50,351 bases of DNA from JBOFMT01 sp051658525. Its GTDB lineage: Bacteria > Bacillota_I > Bacilli_A > Erysipelotrichales > Erysipelotrichaceae. The notes under the pieces were generated by a model. It had not been told where the DNA came from. It saw nothing but the letters and a program-made list of their open reading frames with translations, and did no database searches. Below, one piece after another: positions 1-6,739 of the stretch. The stretch lies in contig JBOFMT010000037.1 in assembly GCA_051658525.1 (NCBI GenBank), positions 1 to 50,351 of the forward strand. The letters run 5' to 3'. The stretch's first letter is position 1, and every line of letters begins with the position of its first letter. The translations under genes were made by a program, and so were the position numbers.

Positions 1-845
1 AATTTTATTTCTTTTCTTAAACAGGATAAGAATTCTACTTTGATACACTGTCCATAAATTTGTTCATCAAAATCTAAAATATGGACTTCAATGCTCATAT
101 GACTACGATAGTTAAACGTTGGGTTATTTCCAATATTAATAATTGCATGATGCAGTTGCTCTGCAATGGTTACTTGCCCAATATAAACGCCTCCTTGTGG
201 AATAACATAGTCAGCATTGGGCTCGACATTTGCCGTTGGAAATCCAATTCCGCGTCCTTTTTGATTGCCATGAATGACCATACCACGAATATAGAAGGCA
301 CGCTGCAACAAGCGATTGGCACGCGTGATTTCACCTGCTTCAATTAATTGTTCAATAAAGGTCGTAGATATTTTTGTATGTTCATCTTCGATTTTTTCAA
401 CAATACTAAGTTGAAAGCTAGCGTGTTCACGAAGATAGCTAACATCACCCTGCCCTTTTTTACCAAAACGGAAATCAAAACCACAAACCAAATGTTGCAC
501 TTGTAACTGTGATAACAGCGAAATAAATGCATCACAGCTTAAATCGGCTAACGCTTGATTGAATCGTAAAATAATCCATTGTTGAATCCCTAGTGCAGCA
601 CCTACTTGGATGCGCTCTTGCATCGGTAAAAGCTGAGGTACATGGTCCAATCCTTTTAAGAGTTGCCATGGATCTGGTTCAAAGGTAATTAGCGTTGGTA
701 TTGTACCATTGGCACGACATGTCGTTACAACTTGTTCAATGAGCGCTTGATGTCCCATATGCAATCCATCAAAATATCCAATACAAGCAGTATTTGCTTC
801 TACTTCAGGCAAGGTTTGACCTAATTCATACGTAATCAATTTCAT
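1..845 (-). CDS. ribF: Bifunctional riboflavin kinase / FAD synthetase, 3' end missing (left window edge)
   Basis: The protein phosphorylates riboflavin to FMN and adenylylates FMN to FAD in the cytoplasm. The reading frame opens at the ATG at 845-843 and is still open at position 1, giving 281 residues of a family usually near 310. The nucleotidyltransferase signature GYFDGLHMGH lies at residues 23-32. The second domain has the riboflavin kinase motif GRGIGFPTAN at about 197-206, followed by GGVYIG and NIGNNPTF. The start overlaps the truB stop in a TAATG arrangement, so translation is probably coupled. truB-ribF is the usual Firmicutes order. Only the last part of the kinase domain is outside the window. 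Confidence 0.95.
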   Translation of the reverse strand, partial: MKLITYELGQTLPEVEANTACIGYFDGLHMGHQALIEQVVTTCRANGTIPTLITFEPDPWQLLKGLDHVPQLLPMQERIQVGAALGIQQWIILRFNQALADLSCDAFISLLSQLQVQHLVCGFDFRFGKKGQGDVSYLREHASFQLSIVEKIEDEHTKISTTFIEQLIEAGEITRANRLLQRAFYIRGMVIHGNQKGRGIGFPTANVEPNADYVIPQGGVYIGQVTIAEQLHHAIINIGNNPTFNYRSHMSIEVHILDFDEQIYGQCIKVEFLSCLRKEIK

Positions 846-1675
846 TACCACAATCCTCTTGCCATACGATAGACGCCGTTATGAGAGCGTTCATAAATCG
901 CAATGGCTTCCTCACCATCAACAATACAAACACGTGGTTCATTTGTTGTTAAATGCAAAGGTTTTCCATTTTTCACATCTACTATGTTGGCATCACTTAT
1001 TTGTGGCAAATAGGCCAACGCTTGACGTAGAGGTATCAAAGCAAAGTCACCTTGTGCGATTTGCTCTAATGTTTTCGCATCATCAACATGGAAATTTCCA
1101 ACACGCGTACGTACTAGCGCATTCATAATTGCTAGGTTGTTGGTTGCCGCTCCAATATCACGGCAAAGCGAGCGAATATACGTCCCACTTGAACATCGAG
1201 CTAAAAACTGATGGTTCGCTGCATCAAGTACACGCAATTCATGAAAATATACATCACGTAGTGGACGTTCTACCGATTGTCCTGCGCGTGCATATTCATA
1301 CAGTTTTTTTCCATTGACTTTGATACTTGAAATCATCGGAGGCAATTGTTTTTGCGCTCCCTTAAAGCTATCCAATACCGCTTGTAAATCAGCAATCGGA
1401 GTAACTTCTTTGGTTTCAGTGATCTCTCCCCAAATATCCTCGGTCGTACTCATCTTTCCAAGTTCAAAACTTCCAATATACTCTTTATCGGTATCTTCTA
1501 AATATGGAAGTGCCTTACAAGCTTTTCCAACTAAAATAACCAATAAACCCGTTACATCAGGATCAAGTGTTCCTGTGTGACCAATTTTCTTGGTACCTAA
1601 TATTCTACGCAGTTTAAACACCACATCATGGCTTGTCATACCTGCTTCTTTGTTTACTAATAATATTCCATCCAT
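845..1675 (-). CDS. truB: tRNA pseudouridine(55) synthase TruB
   Basis: TruB makes pseudouridine 55 in the T-loop of tRNAs. The 276-residue protein has the family signature GHTGTLDPDVTGLL, with the expected catalytic aspartate at residue 38. The N-terminal MDGILLVNKEAGMTSHDVV is also typical. The C-terminal part is short, which fits the compact PUA-like end of Firmicutes TruB. It is translationally coupled to ribF. In many Firmicutes truB follows rbfA and infB, but here it starts a new unit just after a terminator and has its own promoter at 1700-1727. Confidence 0.96.
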   Translation of the reverse strand: MDGILLVNKEAGMTSHDVVFKLRRILGTKKIGHTGTLDPDVTGLLVILVGKACKALPYLEDTDKEYIGSFELGKMSTTEDIWGEITETKEVTPIADLQAVLDSFKGAQKQLPPMISSIKVNGKKLYEYARAGQSVERPLRDVYFHELRVLDAANHQFLARCSSGTYIRSLCRDIGAATNNLAIMNALVRTRVGNFHVDDAKTLEQIAQGDFALIPLRQALAYLPQISDANIVDVKNGKPLHLTTNEPRVCIVDGEEAIAIYERSHNGVYRMARGLW

Positions 1676-1699
1676 TTCATCACATCCAATTCTTTCCTT

Positions 1700-1727
1700 A
1701 TTATATCATGATTTGTTTGGTTCTCAA
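1700..1727 (-). promoter_or_regulatory. Sigma-A-type promoter for truB-ribF
   Basis: On the minus strand a -35 box TTGAGA (1727-1722) is followed by a 16-base spacer and a perfect -10 box TATAAT (1705-1700). It lies about 25 bases before the truB start and downstream of the MATE-gene terminator, so truB-ribF appears to be transcribed separately from the gene upstream. Confidence 0.7.
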
Positions 1728-1752
1728 AATGTTGCGGCACAAAAAAACACAT

Positions 1753-1778
1753 AAAAAAGTTCATCCCGAGGGATGAAC
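1753..1778 (-). terminator. Intrinsic terminator after the MATE gene
   Basis: Minus strand: nine-base-pair stem GTTCATCCC / GGGATGAAC with a two-base centre, followed by a run of six T. It begins six bases after the MATE stop codon. Confidence 0.85.
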
Positions 1779-1784
1779 GTTAGC

Positions 1785-3152
1785 TTATTGTACTTCTTGC
1801 GGCACAGGTGTTTGCAACAATACTTTACTACGACGTGCAAACACAATCGTTGTGGTAGTCGTTGCGATGATATCGGCAATTGGTTGCGCTAAATAAATTC
1901 CCATAACACCAAAACCAAGGTTTGGTAAGAGATACACCAAAGGAATCAAGATAATGATCTTACGCAACATTGCTAAGAACAACGATATTTTGGCTTCCCC
2001 AAGTGCAATAAAGGCATTTTGTAACACGATTTGTGCTCCAAAGGCAAAGATACCGAAGAAATACACCTTCATTACCGTTGTTGTAAGTTCTAACAAGGCC
2101 TCATCACCAGTGAACATCACAGCGAAGACACGTGGTGCAAAGACATTGATTGCCCACATACATACAGAAATACTCAACGCTGCAATGAGTGCGGTACGAA
2201 TAGTTTCTTTTACGCGGTCATATTGTTGTGCTCCAAAGTTGTAACCAATGATTGGTTGTGCCCCTTGGCAAAGTCCCATCATCGGCAACAAGACAATTTG
2301 AGAAATACTACTTAAGACTACCATTGTTCCTACATATAAGTCTCCACCAAGGCGCAACAATTGGGTATTGAAGACAATCATAACAATACTTTCTGTCGAT
2401 TGCATAATAAATGGAGCAATTCCAAGTGCAAACATCGTTCCTAAAATTTTGAAATCCGGTTTAAAATACTTGGCTTTGATTCGGATCGTCGTACGTTTGC
2501 TTAGTAAGAACCAAACGACCCAAACAGCACTCACCCCCTGGGCGATAACGGTAGCAAGAGCTGCTCCTTGAACACCCATATTGAATCCAAAGATTAAGAT
2601 TGGATCGAGTACGATATTGGTGATTGCACCAATAATAACCGTTAACATTCCAAACTTTGCAAATCCTTGCGCATTCAAGAAGTTATTTAACCCAAGACCT
2701 AACATGACAAATACGGTACCCACCAAATAAATTTGTAAGTAGGAAGCAGCATAAGGCAAGGTAGCCTCACTCGCTCCAAACAACATTAAAATCGGTTCTA
2801 AGTAAATTGTAAACCCGATGGTTAATACAACACTTAAAACGAGTAAACTCATCACAGCATTGCCCAGGATTTTTTCAGCTTTCTCTTTTTTTTGTTCTCC
2901 AAGCGCGATACTTGCTAGTGGTGCTCCCCCCATACCAACAAGTGCAGCAAAAGCTGAAATTAACATTAAAATTGGAAACGCAACGCCAAGTCCCGTTAAC
3001 GCCTGCGTTCCAACTTCAGGAATTCGACCAATGTACATCCGATCGACGATATTGTATAACACATTCACTAGTTGCGCTGCAATGGCTGGAATGGCTAACG
3101 AAAATAATAACTTTGGTATACTTTGGTTTAACAACGAATCATTTGTTTTCAT
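1785..3152 (-). CDS. MATE-family multidrug/cation efflux transporter
   Basis: A 455-residue polytopic membrane protein of the MATE family, whose members export drugs or metabolites in exchange for Na+ or H+. The N-terminus (NQSIPKLLFSLAIPAIAAQLVNVLYNIVDRMYIG) is characteristic, and about twelve hydrophobic segments follow. A second family-like stretch, QNAFIALGEAKISLFLAMLRK, lies in the C-terminal half. The start ATG is preceded by GGGAG. The gene stands alone between the structured RNA at 3180-3364 and its own terminator. The substrate cannot be read from sequence. The structured RNA just upstream leaves open a cis-regulatory role on this gene. Confidence 0.93.
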   Translation of the reverse strand: MKTNDSLLNQSIPKLLFSLAIPAIAAQLVNVLYNIVDRMYIGRIPEVGTQALTGLGVAFPILMLISAFAALVGMGGAPLASIALGEQKKEKAEKILGNAVMSLLVLSVVLTIGFTIYLEPILMLFGASEATLPYAASYLQIYLVGTVFVMLGLGLNNFLNAQGFAKFGMLTVIIGAITNIVLDPILIFGFNMGVQGAALATVIAQGVSAVWVVWFLLSKRTTIRIKAKYFKPDFKILGTMFALGIAPFIMQSTESIVMIVFNTQLLRLGGDLYVGTMVVLSSISQIVLLPMMGLCQGAQPIIGYNFGAQQYDRVKETIRTALIAALSISVCMWAINVFAPRVFAVMFTGDEALLELTTTVMKVYFFGIFAFGAQIVLQNAFIALGEAKISLFLAMLRKIIILIPLVYLLPNLGFGVMGIYLAQPIADIIATTTTTIVFARRSKVLLQTPVPQEVQ

Positions 3153-3179
3153 CTTCTATCTCCCTCTTATGAAATCAAT

Positions 3180-3208
3180 AAAAAAAAATTAAGTGGTAAA
3201 CACTTAAT
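3180..3208 (-). terminator. Intrinsic terminator of the structured RNA upstream of the MATE gene
   Basis: Minus strand: perfect stem ATTAAGTG / CACTTAAT with a five-base loop, followed by eight T. It ends 27 bases before the MATE start codon. It is either the 3' end of a free-standing RNA or the terminator of an attenuator. Confidence 0.85.
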
Positions 3209-3364
3209 CTTTTTTTGATCAAGGGAGAGATCTTTCCTGCTAAACAACAGGTGGGTACCCTGTAACTGTTTTCTGGATCCATAAATAAATTTATGTCTTC
3301 ACACCAACAACTAACTCCGGATTCCCTTATCTCAATATGTAGGAAAAATATAATCCCTTGAACA
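3180..3364 (-). ncRNA. ssrS: Structured non-coding RNA, probable 6S RNA
   Basis: The unit has its own promoter (3370-3398), about 185 transcribed bases and an intrinsic terminator. The RNA ends pair: TTCAAGGGA near 3362 with TCCCTTGA near 3220, continued by TTTCCT / AGGAAA. This gives a long rod-like closing stem. The middle holds a less paired region, a hairpin CATAAA-loop-TTTATG and a 3'-side hairpin AACAG...CTGTT around GGGTACCC. This layout (closing stem, bubble, apical arm) is what 6S RNA, the sigma-A RNA polymerase decoy, looks like. The position just downstream of aspS matches my recollection of the Bacillus subtilis bsrA location. I see no convincing open reading frame. The main alternative is a riboswitch controlling the MATE gene. 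Confidence 0.6.
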
Positions 3365-3369
3365 AGCAT

Positions 3370-3398
3370 ATTATAGCATCTTAAAAATAAAAGTTAAG
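3370..3398 (-). promoter_or_regulatory. Promoter of the probable 6S RNA
   Basis: Minus strand: extended -10 TGCTATAAT with TATAAT at 3375-3370. A weak -35 (CTTAAC or TTAACT) lies 16-17 bases upstream. It sits between the aspS stop and the RNA, and predicts initiation near 3363, just before the closing stem. Confidence 0.65.
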
Positions 3399-3407
3399 TA
3401 TTGACAT

Positions 3408-5153
3408 TTATTTTTTTAAATCTAATCCAATTTGTAATTCTTCTAGTTGCGCAACATCTACAGGTGATGGTGCATTTGTCATTGGGCAGCGGCTGCTTGC
3501 ATTTTTTGGGAAGGCAATTACATCACGTAAGCTATCGGAATGTGTCAACAACATTGCAATACGGTCCAAACCAAAGGCAATCCCACCATGTGGAGGTGTA
3601 CCATATTTAAAGGCATCGATAAAGAATCCAAAACGTTCTTGAATTTGTTCATCGCTAAACCCTAAAATTGAGAACATTTTTGCTTGCATTTCTGAGTCAT
3701 AAATACGAAGACTTCCCCCACCTAGTTCAAAGCCATTTAGTACCAAGTCATATGCACAAGCGCGTACACTTGCTGGATCGCTTTCTAGTAAGTGTAAGTC
3801 ACGTTCTTGCGGACGTGTAAATGGATGATGTTTTGCAAAGTAGCGTTGTTCTTCTTCCCCATACTCTAACAATGGGAAATCAACAACCCATAGGTATTGA
3901 TAATCATCAGCACGGTATAAGTTATCTTCTTTCGCAAAGTGCGCACGCAGGGCACCTAGAACCTCACATGTTACATGCCAACGGTCGCTAACGATAAAGA
4001 TAATATCATTGTTTACTAAACCAAGTGTGCTTACTAAGGCAGCTTTTTCTTCCTCAGTGAAGAATTTTAACACAGCTCCTTCTAGTGCTCCATCGATATA
4101 TTTGATGGTAACTAAGCCCTTAGCTCCATATTTTTTAGCGAAGTCCGTTGTTTTATCAACTTCTTTACGCGTCATACTCGCACGGTTGTTTACCACGATT
4201 CCTTTGATTGCACCATTTGCAGCAATTGCGTCCGCAAACACTTTAAATTCAGAATTTTTGAATACTTCACGTAAGTCTTGAAGTTCCATTCCATAACGAA
4301 CGTCTGGTTTATCACTACCAAAACGATTCATAGCATCCATGTAGCTTAAACGTAAGAATGGTGTAGAAATAGTTACACCCATTGCTTCTTTCATCACGCG
4401 CGCCAACATCGTTTCCATCATTGTTTGAATTTCTTCTTCACTCATAAAGCTCATTTCAATATCGACTTGCGTAAAGTCAAGTTGACGGTCCGCTCTTAAA
4501 TCTTCATCACGGAAACAACGAGCTACTTGATAATAACGCTCAAACCCAGAAATCATCAACAATTGTTTGAAGATTTGTGGAGATTGCGGTAAGGCATAAA
4601 ATTCACCTGGATGTACACGGCTTGGAACCAAATAATCACGAGCACCTTCTGGTGTTGATTTGGTAAGGATTGGAGTTTCAATTTCCATAAATCCATTGTC
4701 ATCTAAGAAATTACGCATTACTTTCGTAATTTGTGCACGTTTCATTAGTTTTTGTTGCATCACTGGACGACGTAAGTCCAAGTAACGATATTTCATACGC
4801 GTTTCTTCTAGTGCATCCGTTTCATCTGCAATGATGAGTGGTGTTGTTTCTGCTGAGTTCACAACACGTACGCTTTCTACTAAAACTTCAATATCTCCAG
4901 TAGCTAGTTTTGGATTTTTGTCTTTACGCTCTACTACCGTTCCACTTACTTCTAAAATATATTCATTACGTACTTCTTTGATTGTTTCCGCAATTTCTTC
5001 ATTGAATACCAATTGGGTAATTCCCTCTTTATCACGTAAATCGATAAATACAATCGCTCCAAAGTTACGACGTTTTGCTACCCAACCAATTAGTGTTACT
5101 TGTTGTCTTGCATCACTTAATCGTAATTGTCCATTGTTATGCGTTCTCTTCAT
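3408..5153 (-). CDS. aspS: Aspartate--tRNA ligase
   Basis: AspRS charges tRNA-Asp. The protein is 581 residues, close to the bacterial length. It has the N-terminal anticodon-binding OB fold (THNNGQLRLSD, GWVAKRRNFG), class II motif 2 FRDEDLRADRQLDFTQ, the bacterial GAD insertion and motif 3 GGIAFGLDRIAML. The frame is open further upstream to 5225, but the ATG at 5153 is chosen because AAGGAGG lies five bases before it and family proteins begin MKRTHNNG. The start overlaps the last 17 bases of hisS, so the two are translationally coupled and share the T-box leader at 6491-6699. Confidence 0.97.
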   Translation of the reverse strand: MKRTHNNGQLRLSDARQQVTLIGWVAKRRNFGAIVFIDLRDKEGITQLVFNEEIAETIKEVRNEYILEVSGTVVERKDKNPKLATGDIEVLVESVRVVNSAETTPLIIADETDALEETRMKYRYLDLRRPVMQQKLMKRAQITKVMRNFLDDNGFMEIETPILTKSTPEGARDYLVPSRVHPGEFYALPQSPQIFKQLLMISGFERYYQVARCFRDEDLRADRQLDFTQVDIEMSFMSEEEIQTMMETMLARVMKEAMGVTISTPFLRLSYMDAMNRFGSDKPDVRYGMELQDLREVFKNSEFKVFADAIAANGAIKGIVVNNRASMTRKEVDKTTDFAKKYGAKGLVTIKYIDGALEGAVLKFFTEEEKAALVSTLGLVNNDIIFIVSDRWHVTCEVLGALRAHFAKEDNLYRADDYQYLWVVDFPLLEYGEEEQRYFAKHHPFTRPQERDLHLLESDPASVRACAYDLVLNGFELGGGSLRIYDSEMQAKMFSILGFSDEQIQERFGFFIDAFKYGTPPHGGIAFGLDRIAMLLTHSDSLRDVIAFPKNASSRCPMTNAPSPVDVAQLEELQIGLDLKK

Positions 5154-6468
5154 GCGTTCCTCCTTGACACTTGCAGCCTTCGCCACAGTTATGCTCTTCT
5201 TCTTGTAATAACGAATCCATCCCATTGATTAGTTGTTCAAAAGGAAGTTCAATTTGTTTTTGATCTGCAATACGTTTGATTTTGACTACACCAGCATCAA
5301 CTTCACTTTGACCTAATAAGACCACAGCTTGAGCTTTCATACGATCAACACTTTTAAATTGTGCCTTAAAGCTACGCCCCAAGTAATCAACTTCCGTTTT
5401 GTAGCCAGCATTACGCAATGCTGTTACCGCCGTAAATACCGTTGGTTTGATTGCTTGATCCAAACACATCACATAAACATCGATGCTTTCTTCTTCAGCT
5501 AGCGCAATTCCTTCGCCTTCGCAAGCAATAATCAAGCGTTCAAGTCCCATAGCAAAACCAATCCCGGATTGCTCAGGTCCACCAAAGTATTCCACCAAGC
5601 GATCATAACGACCACCAGCAAATACCGTTGATTGTGAACCCATGTTTTTGTTTTCACTTACCACTTCAAATACGGTATGCGTATAGTAATCCAAACCACG
5701 AACCAAACGATCATCTAGTTCGTATGGAATTTCTAGTTCATCCAACAAGGCCAAAACTTGTGCAAAATAAGCTTTGGAATCTGGTGTTAAATATTCATGT
5801 AAGTTCGGAACCACTTGCATCGCTTCATGTTTCGCATCTGCCTTACAATCTAAAATACGCAATGGATTTTGTTCAAAGCGACGTTTACAGTCTCCACACA
5901 TCGTTTCCAAGTGCGGTGCAAAGTGCGTTTTTAACGCTTCGCGATAGTTGTTACGACTTTCATCATCTCCTAGTGTATTGATCAAAACCTTTAGATCAGA
6001 AAGACCAAGTGCTTGTACAATAGACCATCCAAGAGCAATCGTTTCTACATCGATCATTGGATCTTTCGCACCAATCGCTTCGACACCAAACTGATGGAAG
6101 ATGCGTTGACGCCCTTTTTGTGGACGTTCGTAACGGAATTGTGGACCTACATAATATGTTTTTAATGGTAAATCCTGTGATGCGAACAATTTATTTTCAA
6201 CAAAAGCACGCACCACCCCTGCAGTCCCCTCTGGACGAAGGGTTAGGGAGCGTTGTCCATTGTCTTCAAACGTATACATTTCTTTATTGACCATATCACT
6301 ACTGTCATTGCCACGTTTGAATACTTCCGTATGTTCAAAGATTGGTGTACGAATTTCTTTGTAGTTGTACACATAACAGAATTGACGAATCACATCTTCG
6401 ATTTTATGCCATTTAGCAATCTCGCTTGGTAAAATATCGTGTGTTCCTCTTGGTACTTGATAGTTCAT
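5137..6468 (-). CDS. hisS: Histidine--tRNA ligase with a cysteine-rich C-terminal tail
   Basis: HisRS charges tRNA-His. The 443-residue protein starts MNYQVPRGTHDILP after a GGAGG site. It carries the class II motif 2 region (GPQFRYERPQKGRQRIFHQFG), the HisA motif LVRGLDYYTHTVFE, motif 3 (GIGFAMGLERLI) and the C-terminal anticodon-binding domain. The final residues are unusual: after the normal domain end comes an acidic stretch and NCGEGCKCQGGTHEENA, with three cysteines in a CxxxCxC spacing. These codons also contain the aspS ribosome binding site and start. The operon is controlled by a T-box leader, so expression should rise when charged tRNA-His falls. Confidence 0.97.
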   Translation of the reverse strand: MNYQVPRGTHDILPSEIAKWHKIEDVIRQFCYVYNYKEIRTPIFEHTEVFKRGNDSSDMVNKEMYTFEDNGQRSLTLRPEGTAGVVRAFVENKLFASQDLPLKTYYVGPQFRYERPQKGRQRIFHQFGVEAIGAKDPMIDVETIALGWSIVQALGLSDLKVLINTLGDDESRNNYREALKTHFAPHLETMCGDCKRRFEQNPLRILDCKADAKHEAMQVVPNLHEYLTPDSKAYFAQVLALLDELEIPYELDDRLVRGLDYYTHTVFEVVSENKNMGSQSTVFAGGRYDRLVEYFGGPEQSGIGFAMGLERLIIACEGEGIALAEEESIDVYVMCLDQAIKPTVFTAVTALRNAGYKTEVDYLGRSFKAQFKSVDRMKAQAVVLLGQSEVDAGVVKIKRIADQKQIELPFEQLINGMDSLLQEEEHNCGEGCKCQGGTHEENA

Positions 6469-6490
6469 CTTAGTTTCCTCCTTAGAATAT

Positions 6491-6699
6491 AAAAAAGCGC
6501 CCTTATCTCTAAGGACGCTAAAAGCGCGGTACCACCTTAGTTCGCAAACAAGTTGCGCACTTTAGCGTTGATAACGAAACGACCCGTTTGTTTTTTAAAC
6601 AACTCTTCCAAAGTGTCCCAAATAGTCCCTATCAAGAAGCTCTCACCCTCGCTTCTCTCTCTTTGCATACGTTCTATTTTTCTCTTCTTCACTAGATTT
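6491..6699 (-). promoter_or_regulatory. T-box riboswitch (leader of hisS-aspS)
   Basis: Minus strand: the conserved T-box core GGTGGTACCGCG is at 6536-6525. An intrinsic terminator follows, AGCGTCCTTA / TAAGGGCGCT with a T-run (6520-6491). Upstream, the Stem I elements AGAGAG and GGTGAGAG are visible. A CAC triplet at 6615-6613 in the stretch after the distal loop is a good candidate for a histidine specifier. Uncharged tRNA pairing is expected to favour the antiterminator and allow hisS-aspS transcription. The specifier assignment is by eye. Confidence 0.92.
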
Positions 6700-6705
6700 G
6701 AATCT

Positions 6706-6734
6706 ATTTTAGCATGCGTCACAACACATGTCAA
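6706..6734 (-). promoter_or_regulatory. Promoter of the T-box/hisS-aspS operon
   Basis: Minus strand: consensus -35 TTGACA (6734-6729), 17-base spacer, -10 TAAAAT (6711-6706) with an upstream TG extension. It begins just beyond the relA stop codon, so the tRNA synthetase operon is independent of relA. Confidence 0.85.
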
Positions 6735-6739
6735 TCGTC

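Noticed and set aside
81..347. Plus-strand frame of 88 codons inside the ribF region
   Set aside because: It is antisense to the clear ribF coding sequence, which matches its family throughout.
3175..3369. Minus-strand frame of 64 codons in the gap between aspS and the MATE gene
   Set aside because: It covers the structured RNA and its terminator, has no good ribosome binding site and no protein-like pattern.
6537..6734. Small minus-strand frame in front of hisS
   Set aside because: It spans the promoter and T-box leader, whose conserved RNA core and terminator explain the sequence.
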